A stretch of 64,000 nt of DNA, from positions 34,268,820 to 34,332,819 of the forward strand of contig JAMXIF010001253.1 of assembly GCA_028583685.1 (NCBI GenBank), read 5' to 3'. The DNA comes from Petaurus breviceps papuanus. Lineage: Eukaryota; Chordata; Mammalia; Diprotodontia; Petauridae. Below the pieces are notes generated by a model. The model searched no databases. It was not told where the DNA came from and was given only the letters and a program-made list of their open reading frames with translations. Positions 45,276-57,081 of this stretch are shown piece after piece (the stretch's first letter is position 1; the number at the start of each line of letters is the position of its first letter). The position numbers and the translations under genes are program-made.

Positions 45276-45974
45276 TAGTCTGTTTACAGATTGAAGACTG
45301 TTTTAGAGAAAATATTAGGCTGGATTTCACATTTGATTCTCCATATCAGATCACATCTCCATAGACATGCTATTGACTGAGCTGTACACAGAATATAAAA
45401 AAGTAATGTGTAAATTATTTTTTTCTGACAAAAAAGTAGAAAATTCTCATTTACAAAAGGTGTCCTCCAACAAGATTTCTTCTGTTAACTGAGAAAAAGA
45501 TACAAACTAGAGGTTTGATTCATTGATGCAGGGATCTCTTGGATGAGAAAGCTCCTTTTATCAATTCAGGTTGGCAACTTCTCTAATATTTATGATCTTA
45601 GAAAAATTTCCTGAGGTTAAGTGAAGATAATACAAATTTTTTGAGCGATACAACCACTGAAATAAGTTTATCCAAAGATCTTCTAGATATAAAAATCAAG
45701 GAAAATGTCACAGAAAGAGATGCTTCTCAAAGATGTTTGCCACACTACTTTACTGGCTTATCTCTTTTGAACCACGTCCTTTTATGTCACCTTTTGAATG
45801 CAAAGTCAGCATTTGTTACTTCTTATGGCGTACTTAAAACTATTGCCTTTCCATTGCCATTTGGGTCGTCTACAATATTGACTTTTCTGAGTTTCTGATA
45901 TTCTATCATTCATGATCATAACATCACTTGGAGAATATAGGTAAAGAATAGATTGTCTTAAAAGTAAAGAAAAG
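45276..45974. other. No recognised feature
   Basis: AT-rich unassigned DNA. Confidence 0.5.
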
Positions 45975-47880
45975 CAGGGCATGGAGCCAAGATTGTGGAG
46001 TAGAAGCACAAACTTGGTGCGGGCTCTCTCCAATCACTACCAATACATGTAAAAAAACGACTCTAAAAAAACTTTAGAGCTACAAAAGTCACAAAGAGAA
46101 AAAGTCTCTCTGAAAGAAGCCCAGCAGGCTGATAGGAAGGATATAACTCACCAGACTGGGAGCTGAGCTCAGCTCCATGTGAGCTGCATGGTTTATGGAC
46201 CCAGGGCAACCCCAACCAGTGGCAGGCCCAGAGCAGACTTCAGGAGAGAGAATCACCAGCAGTTGTGGTGGTTTCCAGAATTGTCAGCCCACAAATGCCA
46301 AAAAGAAAGTAAAAGGTCAGTGTGGAACTTTGTGGGAATAGGGGGACCTAGAGTGTAGTCTGGCCCCATTCCCTGGGGTGCACAGCATCAAACGCATGGC
46401 AGCTGTGCAGCCACCATTGCCTGGCTATATCAGGAACTCCTGGCTTGCAGATTGCAAGGGGACCAATCAACAATTAAGAGGGTAACTGCTCTTGCTTTAA
46501 TCATCTTGGATGGTGGTCCAGTGAGCCAGAGCTTGTGGTGTCTGTAGAGAGGGCACCCAACTAATAGCTCCAGCAGCTGCAAAAACCCCAGAAATTTGGG
46601 ACAATGCTCTCTCCATTCTGGAGGCAGAATTCTACTGTGGAAAAGCACTCAAAAATCAAGTAATTGACTGGCAAGACGAGCAAGCCCAGGAAATGTACTC
46701 AAACCATAGATAGCTTTTTTGGGGACAAAAAAGATCAAGGCATGGAATGGGAGGAAGAGGAAGACAGTGAAGTCATAACTCCCACATCAAAACCATCCAA
46801 AAGTAATATGAATTGGTTACAGGCCATGGAAAAGCTCAAGAAGGATTTTGAAAATTAAGTACGAGAAAAGGAGAAAAAAATTGGGAAGAGAAATGAGAAT
46901 GATGCAAAATAATCATAAAAATTGAGTCAATAGCCTGCTAAAGGAGACCCAAACATACACAGAAGAAAATAACACCTTTAAAAACAGACCAACTCAAATG
47001 GCAAAAGAAGGTCAAAAAGCCAATAAGGAGAAGAATGCCTTAAAAATCCAAATATGCCAGATGGAAAAGGAATTTCAAAATGTAACTGAAGAGAAAAACT
47101 CCTTTGAAATAAGATTGGAGCAATTAGAAGCTAATGACTTTATGAGAAATCAAGATATTATAAAATAGATCCAAACAAAAAAAAAATAGAAGGTAATGTG
47201 AAATCTCATTGGAAAAAACACTGACCTGGAAAATACATCCAGGAGAATTTAAAAATTATTCATCTACCTGAAAGCCATTGTCAAAAAAAGAGCCTAGACT
47301 ACATCTTGCAAGAAATTATCAAGAAAGATTGCCCTCATATTCTAGAACCAGATGGAAAAATAGAAATTGAAAGAATTCATTTATTGTCTCTTGGAAAAGA
47401 TCCCCAAAAGAAAACTTCTAGGAATATTATAGCCAAATTCCAGAGTTACCAGGTCAAGGGGAAAATATTGTAAGCAGTCAGTAAGAAACGGTATGAGTAT
47501 TGTGGAAACACAATCAGGATAACACAAGACCTAGCAGCTTCCATGTTAAGGGAATGAAGGGCTTGGAATATGATATTCTGGAGGTAAAAGTAGCTAGGAC
47601 TAAAACTAAGAATCACCTACCCAGCAAAACTGAGTATAATGCTACAGGGGAAAATATAGTAATTCAATGAAATAGAGGATTTTCAAGAATTCTTGATGTA
47701 AAAACCTGAGCTGAACAGAAATTTTGACTTTCCATTACAAGAAACAAGAGAAGCCTGAGAAGGTAAACAGGAAAAAAATCATAAGCAACTTATTTCAAGT
47801 GGGACTATTTACATTCCTACATGGAAAAATGATAATTGTAACTCATAAGACTGTTCTCAGTATGAGGATAGTTGAAGGGA

Positions 47881-47930
<50 letters not shown>

Positions 47931-48832
47931 TTATGTTTGTATAGGAGGGTATATGGGTATATAAATATGTATATATATATATGTGAAAGTGGTCATATGT
48001 ATGTTCATGTATACATAGAGTTCACAGGATGAGTTTAATATGAAAGGATGGTATCTAAAAATAAAATTAAGAGGTAAGAAGAATTTATTGGGAGAAGGAG
48101 AAATTAGGAGATAGATTAGGATAAATTATCTCATTTAAAAGACGCAAGAGAAATCTCTTACAGTGGAGGGCAAGAACAGGAACATGAAAGGGAATGGGAC
48201 AACCTTATTCTCATTAAATTTGGCTTAAGGAGGGAATAAAATACACACTCAATTGGGTAACTTACCCTACAGGAAAATATGGGGGTAGGTGATAGGAGGG
48301 AGTATGATAGAAGGGAAGTCAATTTGGGGAGAGGGCAGTTAGAAGCAAATATATTTGAAAAGGAATTGGGTCAAAGGAGAAAATGGAATAAGTCGGGGGT
48401 GGAATAGGAGGGAGGGAAATATATTTAGTCTTTCACAATATTACTACTATGGAAATGATTTGGGTAACTGCACATGTACAACTTATATTGAATTGCTTGT
48501 CTTCTCAGTGGGGGAAGGTGAGGAGGGAGGATGGGTAAATATCTGGAACTCAAAGTTTTAAAAACAAATGTATTTTTAAAAAAATGTTTTTTTTTTACAT
48601 GCAACTGTGAAATAAGGTATACAGGCACTAGGATATAGAGGTCTGTCTTGCCCTGCTAGAAAGTTAGGGGGTTGATTGGGGAAGATATAGGGGATAATGG
48701 ATTGGGGAAGGGATATTCATTGCTATTTTGGGGTGGGGGTAGGGGAAAGATGGGGAGAAAAAATTATAACTCAAAATCTTGTGGAAATGAATGTTGAGAA
48801 CTAAAAATAAATACATTAATTAAAATTCAATT
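45975..48832 (+). mobile_element. HAL1 (half-L1) element, nearly full length
   Basis: About 2.86 kb. It starts GGAGCCAAGATTGTGGAGTA, a marsupial L1/HAL1 5' UTR. A decayed ORF1 (46655-47760) is followed at once by a 3' UTR (TTACATTCCTACATGGAAAA, TATTGAATTGCTTGTCTTCT) ending ATGTTGAGAACTAAAAATAA. There is no ORF2, so this is a half-L1 and relied on another L1 for reverse transcriptase. A (TA)n(TG)n tract lies at 47881-47928. Similar A-rich words at both ends (AAAGTAAAGAAAA and AAAATAAAGAAAA) may be the TSD. The same 3' end opens the window at 1-155. Confidence 0.85.
46655..47760 (+). pseudogene. HAL1 ORF1 (L1 ORF1p-like), broken
   Basis: This would encode the L1 ORF1 RNA-binding protein. The amino end reads SKPRKCTQTIDSFFGDKKDQ and then NMNWLQAMEKLKKDFEN, with a stop (TAA) at 46856-46858. 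A lysine/glutamate-rich coiled-coil region follows. The RNA-recognition part begins near 47253 (NLKIIHLPE). The carboxyl domain is seen at about 47520-47650 (TIRITQDLAASM, ITYPAKLS) and ends with FNEIEDFQEFLM. Several stops and frame changes break it. LINE origin is certain; function is lost. Confidence 0.8.
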
Positions 48833-48847
48833 AAAAAATAAAGAAAA

Positions 48848-49368
48848 ATTTGGCTTTTGTGACAATGGACAGATTTGTGTCACTTAAACTATAGCACTAT
48901 TTCTGAATGAATTTCAGTTTGATCATTTTCTCATCAATTCTTGCCCCATTGCTTTACCCAAATGCACCACATCTTCATGACATTAAAAATGAACAAAATT
49001 ACAAAGTTTTTTTTCTGTTTGTGTATGAGCACAGTCAGAACTAATTCCTTAATTGTTTTTTTTTTCCCAATGTGTGTGGCTGGGTGTAATTTAAGATCTT
49101 CCCCACCTATCAATAGGCCTCACATGGAACCCATTAAGTAAAGCTTATTAAGGGGATACTTGCTTGTAGAAGGCTTTCACACCTTTTGCTAATTTCTAAT
49201 TAGGCACTGAGTCAAGAGAGTTTTGATGCCTTCTGGCTCTGACAAGTGTTTATATATAATATATAATATATATACACATATATATACTCTGAAGTTTGCA
49301 TTTTGCTTTGGGGGCTTGCTTATGAAAAGGATCTTGTGATTCCCTAGTAGACATTCTGAGCTCTTCTG
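48848..49368. other. No recognised feature
   Basis: Unassigned DNA with a short TATA run at 49251-49290. Confidence 0.5.
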
Positions 49369-49373
49369 ACTGC

Positions 49374-50677
49374 TATAAAGCCAAGCATGAACAGCTTTCC
49401 AGATGACTGCTACTGGGAACACCTTTAAGATTCTTATCATGTAGTATAGTGAACTCTCTATTTACTCATCAGTGAATTAAAGCAAAACATTCACAGAAAC
49501 CAAAGTATAGCATTCATAATGTCATAACATAACAACTTATCACTAAAATGGTCACATGGTTTTCTAAGTGGCTACATAGTTTTAAGCAAAATATATCATT
49601 CAGTAAGTCCTTAACTCAGCCATCCTTAAGGAGCTGCCTCCTTAAGGGACCCAAAGTACAATCATTCAGTAAGTCCTTAATTCAATTATCCTTAAAGAGC
49701 AAGCCTCCTTAAGGGACACAATGTACAAAGATCAAAGTTCTCAATTCCTAGTTCATATTGTATTAATCTCTCAGTCAAAAAGTCTTCTTTGTTCTTGATT
49801 GGAGATTAGTTTTTAATCATCCTTAAGAGGTACAAGGTACAGAGTACAAAGTTTTCCCAGACCTAGGCCACAGTAAATCATGATCTTCTCAGTCAGCTTT
49901 AGGTAACCAAGGAAAGATTTTTTCATCTTGACTAGAGGCTGGCTCTCAAATTCCATGGTTCCTTTTCTATGGGTCCAGCTCCTGCCTGAATCTACCCAAT
50001 TGTCACCTGTATTCACAGGTAGGTAGCTCTCAGTATCTCATCTAGCTCCTCATCTAGTTCCATATTGAAATTCAATGTCCAGTCCACCTCAAGTCCTTCA
50101 CAGTTTCTGTTTTTGTGAAGACATAGCTTAAAACAGTCAAAACGACATTCAAACACATTGCTGGCTCCATCATCCATTCACTATGTGCCTGTGAAATCAA
50201 CATAGACTCACAAACAAGGTCTGAGAGGTCAACACAAACCATCAGTAAAGTCCCAGGACTTCTAAAAATTCTCCTCCAGGACTTCTGTAAACAGACAATC
50301 AGAAAATCCTCTTTCAGGGCTTCCAGTAAGGTCCCAGAGCATCTGTACAAAGTATTACAAAGGAAAGTAAACAAAGATAGAACAGAAATACAGAGTACCA
50401 GGATAACACATGTTTTCTCCTTCTCAACTCTGCAACCCCAAGAGTTCTTTTCTCAGTTCTGATCTTTCTTAGCTTGGGCTTCTCCTTATATATGGTCATT
50501 AGCTCCTCCCTTTTGCATCAGTAAGTTCCCCCTACTGCCAGGTTTACAAGTTCTGTTTCTTAACTAACACTTGGTATAATCAGGGCAAGGCTCAAAGACA
50601 CTTGAACTCAAACAAGGTGCTAAAAAAACTTGAGTAGCTGAACCAAAGTGCTAAGTACTTCTTTGCTTGCCATTACA
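49374..50677 (-). mobile_element. Solo LTR of an endogenous retrovirus
   Basis: In minus orientation the 1,304-bp unit starts TGTAATGGCAAGCAAAGAAG and ends near GCTTGGCTTTATA. The flanks ACTGC (49369-49373) and ATTGC (50678-50682) agree at 4 of 5 bases as a TSD. A TATATAAGG word lies at about 50486-50494. It is colinear with the LTR at 7745-8768: both carry an 'agccctgaa(a/g)aaggattttct' block, a 'gtttacagaa(a/g)tcctg' block and 'aaactaatctcca'. No internal retroviral region adjoins. A tandem repeat lies at 49595-49727. It is a fossil. Confidence 0.75.
49595..49727 (-). repeat. 66-bp tandem duplication inside the LTR
   Basis: The units 49595-49660 and 49661-49727 both run ATCATTCAGTAAGTCCTTAA to 'CCTCCTTAAGGGAC' and 'gtaca'. 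They differ at about ten positions, so the duplication is not recent. A partial third relative ('ATCCTTAAGAGGTACAAGG') lies near 49818. Confidence 0.85.
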
Positions 50678-50949
50678 ATTGCTTAGAAGTAAAGGCTCTC
50701 TATTGCTTTGATTCAGGCAGTCAGAGCCCTGTCTGTTGGTCTTTATTTCTAGGCTTGTATTTTCTCTGAAGTTCAGAGTGCTGACTTTTCCCCTGAAGTA
50801 GTGAATGTAATTTTAAAAAAGATTGCTGACACCTTAAATAGCTATCTTCCCTAGTAAAGCAGATCTAAGAACCTATGCTAGCAGCTATTCTGGGTATGCC
50901 AGTGTGATTGTCACTGCACTGGGCTAATACCTTTTTAGCAGATTGTATG

Positions 50950-51745
50950 GTCTTTCATTCTCAAAGAAGGCTACAACCCCAAGGGGATAATGACATGAGT
51001 TGCAATTGATTTTGATTTAAGTGAGGGAGGGTTGTGCAAAGTCAACAGCCTCACTTTCTCCTCCAGAGCCATCTGGGTCCAGTGGCCAGATATCGGTCAG
51101 AAAGATTAGATATGACCTGAATGCAGTGGGAGACCCTGACCCTTTTAAATTAAGTTTTTTTCAGGCTCTCACTTTGATTAAGATAATGCCATTCAGTTTA
51201 TAGGCCTCTTTAAGAAAGATGGCCTCTTTAATCAAAGAAATAAATCTGGGTGGGGAAGATATTCAGGGTTGCTGGCCAAAAGAGAAACAGTTACTATTTA
51301 CATTCACTTTGAGCCAGGAGAGTCCAAAAAATAACAATGAAGTGATCATTGGGCAGGAACCTAGTGTTGTCCAATCTATGAGATCCAGAGTGAATTGGAT
51401 TTAAGGCTTAAGAAATCTAGCCAGTAAAAACCATTTGGGCAGAATACCCTCAGGAGAAGAGGAGAGAAAAAGGGAAGTGAGGGGAGAGGACTTTTTCAGC
51501 AACTGTGTATCTCAAAGATGAGACCTTCAAAATATTCCAGGGATGCATGCTATTAGAGTAATGTCATCTGTGAAGTCAAGAACCTAAAGTCTTTGAGATG
51601 AGTAGACAATCTCCCTTGCAAATGGGCTTTATGCAGGACATCACCCCATAATGGTGACAAAGAATTTTGGCAACATATGTCTCTCTCTTTTATGCCTTGA
51701 TGCAAATTAGTATTCAGTAGATCTTTGAAAATTTTCTTTTCATGA
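50950..51745 (-). mobile_element. RTE-clade LINE, 3' portion
   Basis: The plus strand opens with CATTCTCAAAGAAGGCTACA, the reversed RTE end, then 'AAAGTCAACAGCCTCACTTT' and 'CCAGAGCCATCTGGGTCCAG'. Near 51740-51580 a minus-strand frame reads GIKERDICC, then GDVLHKAHLQGRLSTHLKDF and RFLT, resembling the RTE reverse-transcriptase region (GVKQGD...LRFADD). The 3' block is shared with 62233-62651. The middle may be deleted, or two RTE pieces may abut. Confidence 0.6.
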
Positions 51746-52461
51746 GTAATGCTTAAATATTGTTATGTGAGATTTTGAACATAAACATTATGGTCACCTG
51801 CCTGAGGAGAACCTTTAAGGTTACATTTTATTTGTCCAGGTCAAGTACTTTTTTGAAATCAGAAATAGTTTCTTACTTCTCTATACATGTAATTCAGTTG
51901 AGTGTTCTTTCTCTTCTCCCTTCATTATGTTTTCATCCAGGATACTCTTGGTACCTATATAGCCCATATCATATATCCAGATTATAAAAATCTTTGAAAG
52001 ATATTAAAATATGAGATATAAGACATTGATATCTTCTTGGTTACAACTTTTAAAAATCGTAGCCTTTGATATTTTTTAATCTTTTGGAATGTTGTGGACT
52101 TTATATATCTCAAAAAATAGATCTGTGTAGTTTCAAGGGTCATTTCCAGACTAAAAAGAGGTAGCAAAGTCATACACCTCTGGAGAAAGGCAGAAGTGTT
52201 TCTTTTTTTTCCCTTCTGGCAGAATTCCAGACTGCATTCCCAGACTAAATACCTCATGATGTTCTCTGCTAGAAAACATTTAGAACAATAAAATCATAGG
52301 AATACATAATTGGAAAGCATCTCAGAATCAGTACAATTCAATGTTTATGTAAGGACCTTCTACAATATGCAATTCAGCTTGGTTCCTTGTCTTTTAATTC
52401 TGTCAAGTGTAAATACAGTTAAACAGCCAATTTAAAACTCTTACTATGTATAAGACAGAGA
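51746..52461. other. No recognised feature
   Basis: AT-rich DNA. It may include further RTE remnants but nothing decisive is visible. Confidence 0.45.
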
Positions 52462-52650
52462 GGCAAGATAGTGCAGTGGATAGGGAGTTGACCTCAGAAG
52501 CTAGAAAGATCTGAGTTCAGCTGCTTTTGATACTTACTATTACCCTGGGCAAATATCTTAACTTCGCAATTCTCTAGACAACTTTTAAGGCAATAGGTGG
52601 CAGAGAAATTATCTACATGAATTGGTAAAAGGACTTTTCAAATCCATATA
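52462..52650 (+). mobile_element. SINE-C
   Basis: 'GCAAGATAGTGCAGTGGATA' plus GGGAGTTG is the head; 'CAATTCTCTAGACAACTTTT' and 'GAATTGGTAAAAGGACTTTT' the tail. Confidence 0.75.
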
Positions 52651-52949
52651 TGAACAAAATTACAGGTCCAATTCCTATGTGCTAGGCATAGGAGATTTAT
52701 AAAAGCAAAACCATCTCCAACCTAACATTCTACGGGGGGAGGGAAGGAGAGTCACAATAAATTCAATGATAATTAAATACAAAGTATGTAAAAATAGTAA
52801 CATTGCTATGACAACTTAGATTTCTTCCAGAGAATTCAGGGCTTAAGAGACCTGCCACAGAATATTTTTTTCTCTGATAAGATTTTTATTGTTTTATTCT
52901 AATCATTTACTTTACTTGATATTTTCAGTATACAGCATAGTATAATAAA

Positions 52950-53105
52950 AACTGTCTGGACATGTTCCCTGGATTTAAAATCAGGCAAGCACCTACACTA
53001 TATTAAGAAACTGGACAAGTTGCCTATCTTCTAAGATACTCAGTTTCCTCATCTGTAAAATTAGGGTAATAATACCTATGCTACTTGCTTCTTGGGACTG
53101 TCGCA
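52950..53105 (+). mobile_element. MIR SINE
   Basis: 'ACTCAGTTTCCTCATCTGTA' plus AAATTAGGGTAATAATACCT is a well-kept MIR core. Confidence 0.85.
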
Positions 53106-53109
53106 AGGG

Positions 53110-53340
53110 GAAAAAAGAGGAAACAAGCCTTTATTATGTGCCCAATGGACCTTTGTGCTAACGACTTTACAAATATATCATTTGATCCTCACAACCACCA
53201 TGTCTGGTAGGTGCTATTATTGTTTCCATTTTACCACTGAGGAAACAGACAGAGGGGTTAAGTGACTTGTCCAGGGACACACAGCTAGTCAGTGTTTGAG
53301 CCCAGATTTCAACTCAGATTTTCCTAATACTGCAAATCCT
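53110..53340 (-). mobile_element. THER1/MIR-type SINE
   Basis: 'ATTTGATCCTCACAACCACC', 'GAGGAAACAGACAGAGGGGT' and 'AAGTGACTTGTCCAGGGACA' plus CACAGCTAG, reversed. Confidence 0.85.
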
Positions 53341-53790
53341 GAAGTGGTGTAGAAATATGAGCCATGTTATCAAAAGAAAATATGACCAATAACCTCATGA
53401 TAATTGATTTTCTCTGGGCTGTTTGGTAAAGAACATCTGACCAAATTGAAAAACAAAATACAGATAAAATAATTATTGCAGACTTTGCTTCAGACCATCC
53501 AGGAGTTGTGAAGTTTAATCCATAGAGTAGCACTTTCTTTATATTTGAGAATATTTTGAGATACTGATTACTCTTGCTTTTTGGATACTGCCTTTATTCC
53601 TTAGTAAATTCTCAAAGGACATTCTTTATCCATTGTTTTGTTGTAGTCTTGGTGCCTCTATTTGAATCTTTGCATTACTTTCTTTTCTACAACAGCATCT
53701 ATCAGATTAGGAGTTTGTACTTACTTAAGTCTTTCCTTCATTCTTCAGAAGACCTTTTGGAGAGTGTTCTATTTCATGCTGTTAATTATT
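53341..53790. other. No recognised feature
   Basis: Unassigned AT-rich DNA. Confidence 0.5.
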
Positions 53791-53806
53791 AACATATTTA
53801 AGATTT

Positions 53807-53903
53807 TTTGGGCGGCTAGGTGGCACAGTGAGTAAAAGCGCTGGCCCTGAGTCAGGAGGACCCGAGTTTGGTTCCAGCCTCAGACACTTAACACCCACAC
53901 ACA

Positions 53904-53949
<46 letters not shown>

Positions 53950-54020
53950 CAGTGTAACCTTGGGCAAGTTACTTAACCTCAACTGCCCTCCGAAAAAGGC
54001 AAAAAAAAAAAAAAACCCCA
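53807..54020 (+). mobile_element. SINE-B with internal (CA)n expansion
   Basis: GGGCGGCTAGGTGGCACAGT, 'GCGCTGGCCCTGAGTCAGGA', a (CA)n tract at 53896-53945, then 'ACTAGCAGTGTAACCTTGGG' and an A tail. The 16-bp TSD AACATATTTAAGATTT is perfect (53791-53806 and 54021-54036). It is probably among the youngest insertions of the window. Confidence 0.97.
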
Positions 54021-54036
54021 AACATATTTAAGATTT

Positions 54037-56634
54037 GGTGTGAACCGGCTATTGTAATAGGTTAAGACTTATCCATTGCCCCCAGTTCACTGTAAGCATT
54101 TGGGAATTATAGACCTTCATAAATGAGTCACACAAGTAAATGAATGGTGGAAACAAGCCTCTTTTATTACAGGTACATGTTAACCAACTCAGGGAAGGCA
54201 TAAAGGATAACTTAAGACATCTATATTCTAGAATAAGAGTGAACACAAAGGACAGAAAGGTTTAGGAATAAAAGAATATAGCCAGGTTTTAGTTGCTGCA
54301 AGGGGAAAAATAAAATAAATTATCAATTGTTTGAGTGTCAGAGATACAAGAATTTTGGTGTATGTTCTTTTAGCTGTAGCAGGAGGATAATGGAGGCAAG
54401 TTATTGTCCCTTTTGAAAGAGTGCCTCCCGTTTGTTACTCTCATGGTATACCAAGCTCTTATGCCTTCTATTAAGTGTGTTGGGTTCTTGGAGACTCCAT
54501 TGTTTTTCACAACACAATTCAAGGTCACCCCTCTGGGATTTTCTGCATCTAAACTAGAGAAGTGGTTTAACACCAGAAAAACTTCTGTGATAGTGTTATG
54601 ATAGAGTAGCCAGTCTATTTGACAACACCAAGGATGCAAAGAGGCATAGATTTTATAGGAGGAAAGCTAGGGTTTTGCTCTATATACCCAATTAAATTTC
54701 CACACCTGATGTTCCCATAGACAGGGAGCCACTGGAGACTGAGAAACAAGGAACAGGGATTCCCACCATCCTCAATCCTGCCCAGGACCATGGCAAAAGG
54801 AAGTTTCTAACATTTATAAATTCTGGAAATAGAATTTTCCCCATCCCCACCCCCAAAAAGGAAGTCTAAGCAAGAGGTAGCGTGTATGTTTAGAACAGAA
54901 GTAACAGGTCAATAAAAAGGCTAGGCTCTAAAGAACAGACAGTTTTGTGGACCTTACCCATTTATCAGGACCTAAGAGGCTGCTTTCCTGTTGCTTGTAT
55001 TGACAGTCAGAGAAAACAAATGTCTTACTGCTCCCTTTCTGTTGTAGTATTTCATATATTTTCTCATTCTGGTGTTCTTATGTTCTCCTTTTCCCTCTGT
55101 CTATTAAAAACAAAAACAAAAGCTAACTGTAAGATCAATCGTAATCACTTCTTACAAATGTCCCAAATATCCATGTACCTTTATATTCTACTAGACATGG
55201 TGCTACACTGATCCTCCATTACATAGATTCCATTATCCATTCTAATTCTCATTCTAAGGGGCTCCCTTCAGAAAAATCTACTGGTTACATAGTGCGTGTT
55301 GGTCTTTGCACTTGCCAGTAGGTATTTCAATCATTGACAATAGTGTTCCAGAAGACCATCCCACCATTGGGAGACCTTGGTTCAGTTTTCTTTCTTTTCT
55401 CCAGGTATCAGCCTTGTCTACCAATTAAAGCATTGAGAGATTTTTGTTTTTGTTTGTTTTTCTTTTGTGTATGCAGATGCTTACAATATTTGATTACTTG
55501 GATATGGATTAGGCAATCATTTATGATGGTAGTGACTTTCCCCAAGCAGCAAAGGAATAGGGGAGTGGTAGCATTCTGAGTCAATAAATTCTAGAAAGAG
55601 CTCTGTATACTTTTTTTCAGCATTGTTCTGCTTGCGCCCACCCATAAGGGAATTTTTAATGTTGGCAAGATACCCCTCATATAAGAATTGCATTTGGTCA
55701 TTCTAAGAACATCTGAAAATGCATATTTCTTTTGCCAGTATTTTCAATTCACAGGCCTTTTTTTCATTTTAAGATTTTTTTCCTCTTCAGAATAACTTAC
55801 AATGTGGAAATGCTTCCATATGTTACAGTTGTTCTTGCCATATTCCTGAGAGAAGTGAGAGCATAACCTTGGGAAACAGAATCATAATGCATGATCTCTG
55901 CTGGGAGGGAATGATTTTATCATTCAGCAATGAACCACAGGAGGTCAAAAGAAGGAGGTGGTGATTGGGAATCCATGCTTTTCTTCACTGGAACACCATC
56001 TATTCTTTTTTGTTTGGGGCCTCAACATCAGTCTTTTGACTCTTACCAGCAATTATTTGCTCTCTTCTTTAGCCATTTATGGTACTAATCTTCTGGAGTG
56101 ACAGGAAATGAGAGATAATGAAAAGGTTTGGATCCTTACATGCAGTCCAATGTCATCTAGGTATAGTAGGTCACATGTACTGTTTCAAGGGGAGTAGGGT
56201 GTTCCTTTACAGGTAAAAAGATGTGAATCCAGCCTCAATCTATGCATACCTTATATTGAACATTATATCATTAAAATAAATTACAAATCAACATTTTGAG
56301 AATTTTTTTGTAATTAAAGGAGTAGAATATTCTTCCCTAATAAATTTTGCTCTCTACTTTTTTCCCCCAGACTGTATGCCTAAGAAGAGAAAGACAGCAT
56401 GTACTCTTAGCTTTTTTTACATACTTGAAGGAAATCAAAGGTAAAGGGAATCAAAGGTAAATGAAACTTTGGCTTCCCCCTTCCTTCTCTTGGCTAATCC
56501 AATTCATCTATAAGGTTAAGAATTATTTTCTATTTTTCTGCTAACTTGTATTCAGTGCACACTTCACAGTTTCTGAATCACATATTTTTCTAGAGTTCTT
56601 GGAGCCAAATTCATGGCCTGAGAACTCAAAAAGA
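54037..56634. other. Long unassigned stretch
   Basis: About 2.6 kb with no family I can name. A minus-strand frame at 54370-54639 (89 codons, with VKNNGVSKNPTHLIEG) is not low-complexity and resembles decayed coding DNA, but I cannot tie it to any protein. It may be an old repeat of unknown type. Confidence 0.4.
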
Positions 56635-56775
56635 TTTGATTATTTGGTCCAACTCTCCCATTTTGTAAGTAAGGAAGCTGAGACCCAAAGAAGTTAAATT
56701 ACTTGTCCAAGGTCACACAGGTAGTAGTAGAAGAATCAAGATCTGAAATGATTTCTAATCTGCCATTCTTTCTGC
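56635..56775 (-). mobile_element. MIR SINE
   Basis: 'AAGGAAGCTGAGACCCAAAG' and 'TACTTGTCCAAGGTCACACA', reversed. Confidence 0.8.
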
Positions 56776-57081
56776 TGTACCAAATCACGTTTCACATTCT
56801 TCATGAAATACTTATATTAGTACTTCTTTGTATCACATTACTCATTTCCCTTTCCTTTTTTACCAATACTTTTACACTGTTGATTGCTTTTTGTGTTTAA
56901 GCAATTGCGTCCTCTTTTATTTTTTGCAAATTTGTCCTAGTAGGCTTGTAGCATCTTGTTGATCATAGTGCTTTATGTACATTTTCTCACAAATCTATTG
57001 GATCATTATAAATGATTCCAGAATGTGTTTTCCATGTGTTATCGCCCACATTATATTCATGAGGAAACTAAGACTTGGTCA
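56776..57081. other. No recognised feature
   Basis: Pyrimidine-rich unassigned DNA. Confidence 0.45.

Noticed and set aside
49595-49727. CRISPR-like or satellite array
   Set aside because: There are only two full units without spacers, and they lie in an LTR of a vertebrate genome.
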